Notes: generated from the letters alone by a model not told the origin. 64,000 bases of DNA from JALZKA01 sp963721645 (GCA_963721645.1 CAVRJK010000002.1:620001-684000); one strand, 5' to 3'; counted from the first letter of the stretch, positions 25,275-33,790 are shown. A program made the numbers and translations.

Positions 25275-26350
25275 GCCCGTCCAGGCAGAATCCAGGGATG
25301 AGCGCAATCACCTGCTCCGGCCTCGCGAAGTCGTATCGCCGTGTCAAGGCGGTCGACGGGCTCGAGCTCGAGGTGGGACGCGGCAGCATCACGGCATTGG
25401 TCGGTCCGAGCGGATGCGGCAAGACGACCACCCTCCGCCTCCTCGCCGGCTTTGAGCGGCCGGACAGCGGCACGGTCTCCGCCGGGGATCGTGTCCTCGC
25501 CGGCCCGGGAGAATTCGTTCCGCCGGAGGACCGGCGCATCGGCGTCGTCTTTCAGGAGTACGCCCTGTTCCCGCATCTCGACGTCGCGGGCAACATCGCT
25601 TACGCCCTGGGCAGAAAGGCCGACAAGGAGCGCGTCACCGACGTACTTCGCCTCGTGGGCCTTGAAGGGATCTCCGACCGCCAGGTTCACGAACTCTCGG
25701 GCGGCCAGCAGCAGCGCGTTGCCCTGGCGCGGGCGCTCGCGCCGTCACCGGAGGTCGTCCTCCTCGACGAGCCCTTCTCCAACCTCGATGCCAGCCTTCG
25801 CGACAGGCTTCGCCAGGAGGTAAGTGCGATCCTTCGCGAAACCGGTGTAACCGCGATCTTCGTAACCCACGATCAGGAGGAGGCGTTGAGCGTGGCTGAC
25901 ACCGTCGCTGTCATGAGCGAGGGAAGGATCGAGCAGATCGGCAGCCCGGAAGAGGTCTATTCGCGTCCCGCCAACCGCTGGGTTGCTGAGTTCATCGGGG
26001 AGATCGAGGTTCTGGAGGGCCAGGTCCGCGATGGCCGGGCCGAATGCGAGTTGGGATCCGTGCCCGCCGGCAATGCGGTGGGGGAGGTCGACGTTCTGAT
26101 CCGTCCCGAGTCGCTTGCCGTCGCTGTCCGGGCATCGGGCCGATCAGTTCCGGCAGAGGTCGTGTCACGACGCTTCTTCGGGCACGACCAGCTCCTCGAG
26201 CTTCGCCTTGGGTCCGGCCGCGTGGTCCGCTCACGGCAGCTCGGCTTCCCGACATGGCACGCGGGAGACCGCGTTTATGTGACGATCGACGGGCCGGCCG
26301 ATGTCACGTCGGGCGACCGCCGCCTGGGCGCACAGGACAGCACGAATTAG
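25271..26350 (+). CDS. Ferric iron ABC transporter ATP-binding protein
   Basis: A 359-residue ATPase of the FbpC/PotA type: Walker A GPSGCGKTT (45-53), Q-loop FQEYALFP, signature LSGGQQQR (142-149), Walker B VVLLDEPFSNLDA (162-174), H-loop THDQEEA, then a C-terminal TOBE-like regulatory domain (about 245-359). The ATG at 25271 overlaps the permease stop; an in-frame ATG at 25298 is also possible. The stop codon lies inside the 28-base palindrome shared with the next gene. Confidence 0.93.
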   Translation: MSPSRQNPGMSAITCSGLAKSYRRVKAVDGLELEVGRGSITALVGPSGCGKTTTLRLLAGFERPDSGTVSAGDRVLAGPGEFVPPEDRRIGVVFQEYALFPHLDVAGNIAYALGRKADKERVTDVLRLVGLEGISDRQVHELSGGQQQRVALARALAPSPEVVLLDEPFSNLDASLRDRLRQEVSAILRETGVTAIFVTHDQEEALSVADTVAVMSEGRIEQIGSPEEVYSRPANRWVAEFIGEIEVLEGQVRDGRAECELGSVPAGNAVGEVDVLIRPESLAVAVRASGRSVPAEVVSRRFFGHDQLLELRLGSGRVVRSRQLGFPTWHAGDRVYVTIDGPADVTSGDRRLGAQDSTN

Positions 26351-26367
26351 GGTACCCTAATTCGTGC
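26340..26367. promoter_or_regulatory. 28-base perfect palindrome containing TTAGGGTACCCTAA
   Basis: Each 14-base arm reads GCACGAATTAGGGT toward the centre. The palindrome contains the TAG stop of the iron ATPase and the GTG candidate start of the acyltransferase. Its core TTAGGGTACCCTAA is close to the iron box at 22629. It could act as an operator or as an RNA hairpin ending the iron operon. There is no U-tract, which argues against a simple terminator. Confidence 0.6.
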
Positions 26368-27497
26368 GAATGAGCTCGGAGGTCTCCCGCATCAAGACCG
26401 TAGACGGACTGCGCGGCCTCGCTGCAGTTCTCGTGGTCGTCGACCATGCCATCGATGGGAGCTGGGGCCTCGGTTCGTGGACCGAGCAAAACCATGGGAT
26501 CACGATTTTCGCTCTCCTCACGGGTTTTCTGCTGTCGGGCCAGTTCCTGCGAGCCAGGCTCAACGGACGGCCCCTGCCCGAGTTCGCACCCTTTCTGCGG
26601 AACAGAGTAGTCCGCATTTTCCCGGGCTATTGGCTGGTTCTAGGGGTTGCGGCCGTGACGGTCGGCCTTCATGCCATGGGTCCCGGCGACACCTGGCGGG
26701 TTCTCACCCTCACCCAGACCTTCGACACGGATACGCCGTACGAAGGTCTTATCCCGATGTGGTCCCTGTCGCTCTTTCTCAGCTTCTACCTCTTTCTTCC
26801 GGCTTGGGCCTGGCTCCGAAGCCGGGGGGACCGCTCTGACGATCCTGGCTCGATCTTGCGTCGCGAAGTCAAGTGGCTCCTGGGACTCTTTGGACTAGCC
26901 GTGGCTGTCCGCGCTCTCTCGCTCACCGGCTCGATTGCGAGCGATCCCGAGTTCAACCTGCTCGGACGTGCCGACTGGTTCGCCGTCGGGATGCTGCTCA
27001 CCGTGCTCGTGCTCGCCAAGGCGCACGGACTCAAAGCTTCGGCCCTTTCACTTCCTGGGAGCCGCCCTGGGTTGGCCTTTGCGGCAGCGCTGATGCTCAC
27101 AGTGTTGAGCGCAGCCGTGCCCGCCGCTCTTGGAGAGCTCCGGAATCAGCTCGATTTGGCCGCTGCCGCCTTGGTTGTGTTCGGAGCCGTTCTTCATGGC
27201 GCTGAGCTCAAGGGACCGCAGCGCGTTCTGGCGTCACGGCCTGCACGGGCGCTGGGGCGGTGGTCATACGGCATCTTCCTCTGGGGCTACTTTTCAGAGA
27301 AGGCCATCGCCGACATTTTTCCGGGAATCGACACCCTCCCGTTGCTGGTTCTCACCCTCTGCGCGGGCGTCGCACTCGGCGCCGCGAGTTGGCGCTGGGT
27401 TGAGCAGCCGATGTCGCGCGTTCTGCGCGAGCGTAAGCGAGCGCCGCGCACAGTCCGCGTGTCCAAGGCGCCTCGTGCCGAGACAGCTCAGGCTTAA
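26364..27497 (+). CDS. Acyltransferase 3 family membrane protein
   Basis: A 377-residue multi-helix membrane acyltransferase with the family N-terminus TVDGLRGLAAVLVVVDHA (catalytic-type His in VDHA), FLLSGQF and RNRVVRIFPGYW. About ten helices follow, with GRWSYGIFLWGY near the end. Such enzymes O-acylate sugars or lipids of the envelope. Start is GTG at 26364 or ATG at 26370; both lie at or beside the large palindrome, so expression may respond to the same regulator as the iron importer. The substrate is unknown. Confidence 0.87.
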   Translation: MRMSSEVSRIKTVDGLRGLAAVLVVVDHAIDGSWGLGSWTEQNHGITIFALLTGFLLSGQFLRARLNGRPLPEFAPFLRNRVVRIFPGYWLVLGVAAVTVGLHAMGPGDTWRVLTLTQTFDTDTPYEGLIPMWSLSLFLSFYLFLPAWAWLRSRGDRSDDPGSILRREVKWLLGLFGLAVAVRALSLTGSIASDPEFNLLGRADWFAVGMLLTVLVLAKAHGLKASALSLPGSRPGLAFAAALMLTVLSAAVPAALGELRNQLDLAAAALVVFGAVLHGAELKGPQRVLASRPARALGRWSYGIFLWGYFSEKAIADIFPGIDTLPLLVLTLCAGVALGAASWRWVEQPMSRVLRERKRAPRTVRVSKAPRAETAQA

Positions 27498-27554
27498 CGG
27501 CTACGGGAGCCTGGCTCTTGAGGCCAGCCAAGCGAGACTGGGCTTTCTGAGCTC

Positions 27555-27986
27555 TTAGCGACTTGGGGTCAGCTCGCCGAGAAGGGTGACGACGCGGTCG
27601 CGGATCTCATCGCGGACCCGCCTGACGCCGTCGAGGTCCATGTCGGCGGGGTCGGTGATGACCCAGTCCTCGTAGCGCTTTCCGGGGAAGACGGGGCATG
27701 AGTCTCCGCAGCCCATCGTGATCACAACGTCGGAAGCCTTGACCATTTCGGTAGTCATCGGCTTCGGAAACTCCTTGGCGATATCGATACCGATCTCGGC
27801 CATCGCCGTGACCACGTTCTGATTGATCTGGTCGGCCGGAGCCGAGCCTGCCGAGCGGACATCGATTCGACCTCCCGCCAAGTGTTCGGTGAGCCCGGCG
27901 GCCATCTGGCTGCGGCCGGCGTTGTGAACGCAGACGTAAAGGACCTCGGGAATGTCCTTGGTTGGCTCTGAGAGTTCGATCGGCAT
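27555..27986 (-). CDS. arsC: Arsenate reductase, low-molecular-weight phosphatase type
   Basis: A 143-residue arsenate reductase. The phosphatase loop CVHNAGRS begins at C19 (arginine at 25), and MGCGDSC supplies redox C93 and C97. This three-cysteine pattern is that of thioredoxin-coupled ArsC enzymes reducing arsenate to arsenite. The ATG at 27986 faces the arsR gene across a shared intergenic region carrying an inverted repeat. No arsenite efflux gene is seen in the window. Confidence 0.92.
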   Translation of the reverse strand: MPIELSEPTKDIPEVLYVCVHNAGRSQMAAGLTEHLAGGRIDVRSAGSAPADQINQNVVTAMAEIGIDIAKEFPKPMTTEMVKASDVVITMGCGDSCPVFPGKRYEDWVITDPADMDLDGVRRVRDEIRDRVVTLLGELTPSR

Positions 27987-28052
27987 CAGCGGCTCTTCGT
28001 GGGAAGCAGGGTGGTCTGCTCGCAGGGAGACTACTCAATTGATGGATATCGT

Positions 28053-28076
28053 TTCAATAGATATCTGTATATTGAA
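28053..28076. promoter_or_regulatory. Inverted repeat, probable ArsR operator
   Basis: TTCAATA (28053-28059) and TATTGAA (28070-28076) are perfectly complementary arms with a ten-base spacer, in an AT-rich island between arsC and arsR. AT-rich interrupted palindromes like this are the usual targets of ArsR/SmtB repressors. It could control both directions. Confidence 0.6.
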
Positions 28077-28101
28077 GCTCTCTGATGCGCCGGGTTCCTC
28101 G

Positions 28102-28455
28102 ATGACCACAACACTCGCTCTGTCTCCCAAGCAGAAGCGTCCCAAAGGTGAGGTCTGCTGCGAGCCGGTCGTCTACCCAGACATCGAGCGCGAGCAGGCC
28201 GAGCGGATGGGCCGCGTCGCCAAGGCGCTCGGAGATCCGATCAGGATGCAGCTCGTCGATGTGCTTCGGAGGCACGCCGGCAAGGTCTGCGTCTGCGAGC
28301 TCGTGCCCCTGTTCGACCTCTCCCAGCCGACCGTCTCCCATCACCTCAAGGTGCTTCGCGAGGCCGGGATCGTCGGCTCGGAGCGGGAGGGACTATGGGC
28401 GTATTACTTTGTCAATTCCGAAGCGCTCGAGGAATTGAGCGCTTGGCTGACATGA
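28102..28455 (+). CDS. arsR: ArsR/SmtB family metal-responsive repressor
   Basis: A 117-residue winged-helix repressor. VCVCELV places C63 and C65 in the alpha-3 helix as in ArsR-type arsenite sensors; an extra CC pair lies at 19-20. The recognition helix is DLSQPTVSHHLKVL. The ATG at 28102 is chosen; an upstream ATG would translate through the operator. The stop overlaps the R2lox-like gene (ATGA), so repressor and oxidase are made together. Confidence 0.9.
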   Translation: MTTTLALSPKQKRPKGEVCCEPVVYPDIEREQAERMGRVAKALGDPIRMQLVDVLRRHAGKVCVCELVPLFDLSQPTVSHHLKVLREAGIVGSEREGLWAYYFVNSEALEELSAWLT

Positions 28456-29294
28456 ACGCTCCCGAGATCCAGCTGAATGACCCCCAGACCCTTTACCGGC
28501 GCTGGGAGGACTCGCAGTGGAATCCGTTCGAGATCGACCTGGACGGGGATCGCGAGCAGTGGCGGGCGATGGAGCCCGACGACCAGGAGCTCATCTACTG
28601 GGTCCTCGCCTCGTTGATGGTCGCGGAGGAGCGGATCACGACCAAATTCTCGGGATTGGTCGGCGCCCATGGCAGCGAGGAAGAGGCGACGTTCCTCTCG
28701 ACCCAGCAGGTCGATGAGGCTCGTCACATGCAGTTCTACGCACGCTTTCAGGACGAGGTCGTGGCCAAGCCGGCAGCGGTCGCCGCGCACGTCGAGCGCG
28801 CCCGCCGTGAGATATCCCCTGCCTTTCGGAAGATCTTCGATGAAGCCCTGGTCGAGGCCCACGAGCAGCTTGTCGCGGCGCCTGGCGAGCTTGCGCTCAA
28901 GGTCCGCTTCGTGACGATCTACCACCTGATCCTTGAAAGCACGCTCGGCCTGACGACCTTTCGATTCGCCACCGAGTACCTGGAGCGCGAGTCGCTCCTA
29001 CCGGGCTTCGTCGAGGGCTATTCGCGCATCCATCACGACGAAACGCGTCACATCGGTTACGGAGTCTGGTTCCTCCGCGAGAGCGTGCGCACTCATCCCG
29101 AGACGGCCGACGCCGTTCGCTCGACGCTGCGCGATCTCCTCCCGTCCGTCGCCGAGGCGCTGGGCGGGGCCGGGGACGGGAGCGGACCGGATATTCAGCG
29201 GCTGGGGGTCTCCACCGACGACGTGCGCCAGTTCGCGCTGGACGGGTTGACTCGGCGCCTGGACATCATCGGCGTGCCGCTCGCCTCGCTCTGA
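28452..29294 (+). CDS. R2-like ligand-binding oxidase (R2lox)-like ferritin-fold protein
   Basis: A 280-residue four-helix-bundle metalloprotein resembling mycobacterial R2lox (Rv0233 type) rather than true ribonucleotide reductase R2. The N-terminus RRWEDSQWNPFEIDLDGDRE fits. The predicted Mn/Fe ligands are E59, E89, H92, E162, E197 and H200, with the spacing E162-E197 and E197-H200 as in R2lox. Tyr157, five residues before E162, is the conserved cross-link tyrosine; the partner valine position is Ile62 here. No NrdA gene is near. The reaction of R2lox proteins is unknown. It is translationally coupled to arsR. Confidence 0.82.
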   Translation: MNAPEIQLNDPQTLYRRWEDSQWNPFEIDLDGDREQWRAMEPDDQELIYWVLASLMVAEERITTKFSGLVGAHGSEEEATFLSTQQVDEARHMQFYARFQDEVVAKPAAVAAHVERARREISPAFRKIFDEALVEAHEQLVAAPGELALKVRFVTIYHLILESTLGLTTFRFATEYLERESLLPGFVEGYSRIHHDETRHIGYGVWFLRESVRTHPETADAVRSTLRDLLPSVAEALGGAGDGSGPDIQRLGVSTDDVRQFALDGLTRRLDIIGVPLASL

Positions 29295-29300
29295 TCGACG

Positions 29301-30140
29301 CTACGCAGCGGTCGCGACCAGGAAGCGGATTTCCTCTCGCAGTACGACTGCGCCGTCCTGTTCGAACGGAGCCAGGGCCGTCAGTAGGGCGTCGTGGACC
29401 TTCTCCTCGCCGACGAACGACGCAGCGCGGCGGAACGGCGGCGCTGCTCCCATTCCGCGGGCGACTGTTGCCAGATCTGGATACCTCTCCTCGAACTGGA
29501 AGTAGCCGGCCTCAGACGGCTGGAGCCCGGCGCTCTCGGCGATCGCCTCGGCAGTGCCTTCGTCATGAAGGGCCGGGGGGGAGGGCGCCTTGCGCTCGGG
29601 ACCGCTGCCCGGCGGCGGCGAGGGCATGAGCCGGCCGAGGACGGAGAAGACGGCCGTCGAGTCGCATCGGTCAGGGCGACCGAAAAGCGACATCGCGACT
29701 GCTCCACCCGGCTTGGCGACTCGTCCGGCCTCGCGCAGTGCGTTGGCCATATCCGCCGCGATGAAGAATGAGTTGAAGCCGGTCACGAGGTCGAACGTGT
29801 CGTCGTCGAACGGCAGCGACTCCATGTCACCCTCGCGCAGGTCCGCGCCAGGCAGTTTGTTCCTTGCGATCTCGAGCAGCCCGGGTGTTGCATCCAAGCC
29901 GCTCACCTCGGCGCCCGCTTCAGCCGCCAGGTGCAAGAAGCGGCCGGCTCCGCAGCCCACGTCAAGAACCTTCGCGCCCTCCCGCAGGCCGGCGAGGCCC
30001 GCGACGTGGCGGTAGACGGGCACGCCCCAGCCGTCGGGACCCTCCATCACCTCGGCCCAATCTTCGGCCCGCTCGCCCCAGAGCTTCGACTGCATCGGCG
30101 CCGAACCGCCATTCGCTTCCTGGTCAACATGCGACGTCAT
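29301..30140 (-). CDS. SAM-dependent methyltransferase, class I
   Basis: A 279-residue methyltransferase. SAM-binding motif I is VLDVGCGAGRFL (about residues 58-69), the acidic residue binding ribose is in GLDAT, and motif II-like FDLVTGFNSFFIA and LREAGRVAKPGGAVAM follow. It resembles UbiE/type-11 methyltransferases. The substrate is unknown. The ATG at 30140 overlaps the upstream TetR regulator stop, so it is probably controlled by that regulator. Confidence 0.86.
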   Translation of the reverse strand: MTSHVDQEANGGSAPMQSKLWGERAEDWAEVMEGPDGWGVPVYRHVAGLAGLREGAKVLDVGCGAGRFLHLAAEAGAEVSGLDATPGLLEIARNKLPGADLREGDMESLPFDDDTFDLVTGFNSFFIAADMANALREAGRVAKPGGAVAMSLFGRPDRCDSTAVFSVLGRLMPSPPPGSGPERKAPSPPALHDEGTAEAIAESAGLQPSEAGYFQFEERYPDLATVARGMGAAPPFRRAASFVGEEKVHDALLTALAPFEQDGAVVLREEIRFLVATAA

Positions 30141-30769
30141 CCGGTCTCCCTTGATCTCTTGGCGGCCCGGGTCGGGACGCCTTTGTCAGCGAGGCAGGCC
30201 GCGGCGCCGGCGGCGGTGTCGGCCGCCTCTTCCGCGCTTAGTCCTCGCGCACGCATCGCCCGGTAGGTAGGCGGGTCGAAGAGCGCGCTCACGCGCTCGA
30301 CAAGCTCTTGGTCATCGATCGGCCCGAGCGCTGCCGCCACCAGGGTCGAGACGACACTCCGCTCGGAGTCCTCCCACTCGCGCATCCCGGGGATCAGCTC
30401 CCGTTCGCGAACATCGACCTCGAGGTGGGGCCCTCCGCGCTCGTAGTAGGCGAACAGCTCCCGCGCCACCGCGCAGAGCCGCTCAGCTCTGGTCTCGGCC
30501 TCGCCGATGATGCGGGCGGCGTCCTGGGCTCGAGGAGGACGCGCGCGCTCCATGACCAGAGCGCCACACGCGGGCAAGAGCTCGTCGAGCGAGGGAAAGT
30601 GGTTGTAGACCGTGGCGACGGACACGTCCGCCTCCTCGGCGATCTCCTGCCACGAGGTGCCAAACACTCCCCGCTCGCCGTGAAGCTTTGCGGTGGCTTC
30701 GACTATCCGGCGGCGGGTCTCCGCTCGCGCGGCCTCCCGTTTGCTCATGTCGTATTGGCGCGGTGTCAT
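30137..30769 (-). CDS. TetR family transcriptional regulator
   Basis: A 210-residue TetR regulator. The N-terminal DNA-binding domain has RRRIVEATAKLHGERGVFGTSW, then EIAEEADVSVATVYNHFPSLDELL as helix-turn-helix; the C-terminal ligand domain is not recognisable. It is cotranslated with the methyltransferase. The start is just inside an AT-rich inverted repeat likely to be its own operator. The ATG at 30769 is used; one at 30748 would also keep the whole domain. Confidence 0.9.
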   Translation of the reverse strand: MTPRQYDMSKREAARAETRRRIVEATAKLHGERGVFGTSWQEIAEEADVSVATVYNHFPSLDELLPACGALVMERARPPRAQDAARIIGEAETRAERLCAVARELFAYYERGGPHLEVDVRERELIPGMREWEDSERSVVSTLVAAALGPIDDQELVERVSALFDPPTYRAMRARGLSAEEAADTAAGAAACLADKGVPTRAAKRSRETG

Positions 30770-30798
30770 TTAATTCGTTAGAGAGCATAGCTAATTAA
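30770..30798. promoter_or_regulatory. Inverted repeat, probable TetR operator
   Basis: TTAATTCGTTA (30770-30780) and TAGCTAATTAA (30788-30798) pair at nine of eleven positions around a seven-base spacer. The repeat lies immediately upstream of the tetR start and before the divergent DUF4265 gene. Its AT-richness stands out from the surroundings. Confidence 0.6.
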
Positions 30799-30891
30799 CT
30801 ACATCGCTTGCAGATGGGCGATCTGGACACAGATGCAAGCCCTCTTGCAACAACGCTTTTCCGTCCGACCCATCCACGAACGTCCGTTCGC

Positions 30892-31398
30892 ATGAAGAAC
30901 GAACGAGATGACTCGTACGCGGAGACCGTCCGCGTTGCTGCCCCCGTAGTCGAGGCCGACATTCCTGTCTGCTCAGAGGTCATGGACGCGCTTCCGGATC
31001 CCGCCGATCCGGACCAGGCGATCCTCGTCAACGTGCCCGTCATGGTGGACGGCATCAACTTTGGCGACATCGTGCGCCTTGCGCCCGAGGACGACTTCGG
31101 CGTTCGCCGGATCATCGAGGTCGTCGTCGCCAGTGGCCACGTACACATGCTTGCCGCGGTGGAGCAGGGTGAGATGGCCGACCTCGTCAACGAGCTCGAG
31201 CGCATGTTCCCCACCTGGGCGCTGCGGTTCGTCGTCGCGAGCGACACGATCCTGTCCGTGAGCGTGCATCCGCACCTCGATTCGGATGAGGTCGGCGCCG
31301 TTGTCGCGGCGTGGGTGGGCGAAGACGCCGACGAGGACGATGTCCTGGCGATGACGCTCCCGTGCGAGTCCGAGCTCGGGCGGGTGGTCTGGGCCTAG
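30892..31398 (+). CDS. DUF4265-like protein
   Basis: A 168-residue cytoplasmic protein. NVPVMVDGINFGDIVRLAPEDDFG resembles the central DUF4265 segment, where a short beta-rich domain precedes a variable alpha/beta domain. Function is unknown. The ATG at 30892 is chosen; a TTG at 30808 is in frame but would begin near the TetR operator. It is divergent from the tetR/methyltransferase pair. Confidence 0.6.
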   Translation: MKNERDDSYAETVRVAAPVVEADIPVCSEVMDALPDPADPDQAILVNVPVMVDGINFGDIVRLAPEDDFGVRRIIEVVVASGHVHMLAAVEQGEMADLVNELERMFPTWALRFVVASDTILSVSVHPHLDSDEVGAVVAAWVGEDADEDDVLAMTLPCESELGRVVWA

Positions 31399-31485
31399 GC
31401 GCAGGGGGCTCGGAGCACGGGCGCCGCGGGGAATCACCGCATCGGGGTGAAGTCGCGAGAGCCCCGAAGGCATAGCCTGGGAACC

Positions 31486-32853
31486 GTGAACGACGATCCA
31501 GGCCGTATCTCCGAGACCTTTGGCCGTCACGTCTTGGAAGATGCCCCCGACAACGAGTTTCCGGCGCACGGCATGGAGCCAACGGCAGCTCTCCGCCTGA
31601 TCCAAGAGGACCTGGTCCTTGACGGGATCCCGGAGCGCAATCTCGCCACGTTCGTGACTACCTGGATGGAGCCCGAGGCGCAGCAACTGATCGCGGAAAA
31701 TCTCCACCGCAACTTCATCGACCACGCGGAGTATCCGCAGACCGCCGAGATCGAGCAGCGCTGCATCCGCATGCTCGCCGACCTCTTCCACGCGCCGGGC
31801 GAGACAACCGGCGCGCGCACTCAGGGTTCGTCCGAGGCGATCATGCTGGGTGGCCTCTCGCTCAAGTGGCAGTGGCGGAAGCGGCGTGAGGTGGCGGGAG
31901 CCGCGACGGACCGGCCGAACCTCGTATTCGGCGGCGACGTGCACGTCGTCTGGGAGAAGTTCTGCCGCTACTTCGACGTCGAGCCGAGAATCGTCCCGCT
32001 ACGGCCCGACAAGTACACGATCGGTCCCGAGGATGTGGAGCCTCACATCGACGAGAACACCATCGGCGTCGCCGCGGTCCTGGGTACAACCTTCACCGGC
32101 CACGCCGACGACATCGTAGGAATCAACAAGCTCCTCGTCGAGATCCGCGACGAGCGAGGGATCGACGTGCCGCTGCACGTCGACGCAGCCAGCGGCGGCT
32201 TCGTGTGGCCGTTCCTCTACCCCGACTACGAATGGGACTTCCGCCTCGAGCAGGTGCGCTCGATCAACGTCTCGGGACACAAATACGGCCTCGTCTACCC
32301 CGGCATCGGCTGGCTGATCTTCCGCGAGAAAGCCGACCTGGCAGACGACCTTGTGTTCATGGAGAACTACCTGGGCAAAACAGACGCAACCTTCACGCTC
32401 AACTTCTCGACCGGATCCGCGATGGTGCTCGCGCAGTACTACGAGCTGATCCGCCTGGGTCACGGCGGGTACACCCGGGTTATGGAGATCATGCAGGCGA
32501 ACGCTCGGTTCCTCGCGCAAAGGATCTCCGAGGTCGGCCCGTTCCAGTTGATCGGGGACGAGAAGGACAAGCTGCCCCTGGTCGCCTTCAATCTCGCGGA
32601 GGACGTGCCCTACGACGAGTTCGACATCGCCTGGCAGGTTGCAGCCGAGCGTGGCTGGATGCTGCCCGCCTACACGATGCCTCCCAACGCCCAGGACGTG
32701 ACGATGCTGCGCGCTCTCGTAAAGCTCAATCTGAGTCACGCCCTCGTACACACGCTCGCCGACGACATCGCCGAGGCGTGCGAGACGCTGCACAAGAAGG
32801 GCGGAGCCAGCGAGAAGGAACGCGCTCAGGTCAAGACGGGCGTGGGGTACTGA
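31486..32853 (+). CDS. gadB: Glutamate decarboxylase
   Basis: A 455-residue PLP enzyme converting glutamate to GABA and CO2, consuming a proton. Family marks include NFIDHAEYPQTAEIEQRC near the N-terminus, QGSSEAIMLGGL for cofactor phosphate binding, HVDAASGGFVWPF, and SGHKYG with PLP-lysine 266. The GTG at 31486 follows CTGGGAACC and gives an N-terminus like other GadB proteins; a GTG at 31447 is the alternative. No GABA antiporter is adjacent, so a role in acid resistance or GABA-shunt metabolism cannot be decided. Confidence 0.92.
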   Translation: MNDDPGRISETFGRHVLEDAPDNEFPAHGMEPTAALRLIQEDLVLDGIPERNLATFVTTWMEPEAQQLIAENLHRNFIDHAEYPQTAEIEQRCIRMLADLFHAPGETTGARTQGSSEAIMLGGLSLKWQWRKRREVAGAATDRPNLVFGGDVHVVWEKFCRYFDVEPRIVPLRPDKYTIGPEDVEPHIDENTIGVAAVLGTTFTGHADDIVGINKLLVEIRDERGIDVPLHVDAASGGFVWPFLYPDYEWDFRLEQVRSINVSGHKYGLVYPGIGWLIFREKADLADDLVFMENYLGKTDATFTLNFSTGSAMVLAQYYELIRLGHGGYTRVMEIMQANARFLAQRISEVGPFQLIGDEKDKLPLVAFNLAEDVPYDEFDIAWQVAAERGWMLPAYTMPPNAQDVTMLRALVKLNLSHALVHTLADDIAEACETLHKKGGASEKERAQVKTGVGY

Positions 32854-32880
32854 GCCCCGGCCCTACTTAGACTTCGCCGC

Positions 32881-33789
32881 ATGGGTCACGCTCATGCGCA
32901 CGACCATTCGCGCGGGCAGACCAAGCGCGCACTCGGCTTCACGCTTGCGCTGACGGCCTCCTTCATGGTCGCCGAGGTCATCGGCGGCCTTCTGACCGGC
33001 AGCCTCGCGCTCCTCGCCGACGCCGGTCACATGCTCTCCGACTCGGTTTCGCTCGGTCTTGCGCTCTTTGCCGTCTGGCTCGCGCAGCGCCCGGTCACCC
33101 CTCAGCGCACGTTCGGCCTCAACCGGGCAGAGATCCTTGCCGCTCTCGCGAACGGCGTCACGCTGGTGGCGATCTCGATCTGGATTTTCGTCGAGGCCAT
33201 CCGCCGCCTGGATGACCCGGGCGACGTCGTCGGGGGTTGGATGCTCGTCGTCGCGGTCGTCGGACTCTTCGTGAACGCGGCCGCGATCGCCGTGCTTCAC
33301 CGGGGCGGCGACTCCAGCCTGAACGTCTCGGCGGCAATGCGCCATGTGATCGCCGACTTCCTGGGCTCGGTCGGAGTGATCGTCGCTGCGCTCATCATCG
33401 TCCTCACCGGCTGGGAGTACGCCGACCCGATCGTGAGTCTCGTGATCGGGGTACTCATCCTCGCGAGCTCATGGACGATCCTCCGCGACACGACCCAGAT
33501 CCTGCTCGAAGGAGCTCCGCCCGGCATCGACGTCTCGGAGGTAGGTCGCGAGATGGCCTCGGTGCACGGAGTAGTCGAGGTTCACGACCTCCACATCTGG
33601 ATGATCACCTCGGGCTTTCCGGCCCTCGCCGCGCACGTCCTGGTCGCCGAAGGTGACGACTGCCATCTCAAGCGCCTTGAAGTCGCCGAAATGCTCCGCA
33701 CGAGGTTCGGTATCGACCACGCCACGCTTCAGATGGACCACACCCACCCGCACCTCCTCCAGATCGAACCGACGCCGGCGAGGACCTGA
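32881..33789 (+). CDS. Cation diffusion facilitator metal exporter (CzcD/ZntA-like CDF)
   Basis: A 302-residue CDF antiporter with six helices. The N-terminus is His-rich (GHAHAHDHS). The transport site uses HxxxD pairs: DAGHMLSD (H50, D54, with D47) in helix 2 and HVIADFLG in helix 5. The C-terminal cytoplasmic domain (about residues 205-302) has DLHIW and MDHTHPHL. It exports Zn2+, Co2+ or similar ions in exchange for protons. It starts 27 bases after the decarboxylase and may share its transcript. Confidence 0.92.
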   Translation: MGHAHAHDHSRGQTKRALGFTLALTASFMVAEVIGGLLTGSLALLADAGHMLSDSVSLGLALFAVWLAQRPVTPQRTFGLNRAEILAALANGVTLVAISIWIFVEAIRRLDDPGDVVGGWMLVVAVVGLFVNAAAIAVLHRGGDSSLNVSAAMRHVIADFLGSVGVIVAALIIVLTGWEYADPIVSLVIGVLILASSWTILRDTTQILLEGAPPGIDVSEVGREMASVHGVVEVHDLHIWMITSGFPALAAHVLVAEGDDCHLKRLEVAEMLRTRFGIDHATLQMDHTHPHLLQIEPTPART

Positions 33790-33790
33790 G

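Noticed and set aside
27510..27540. Terminator hairpin after the acyltransferase (CTGGC/GCCAG)
   Set aside because: Short stem and no T-tract; may be chance.
28452..29294. Ribonucleotide reductase small subunit (NrdB)
   Set aside because: Shorter than R2 proteins, R2lox-type N-terminus and tyrosine position, and no NrdA gene nearby.
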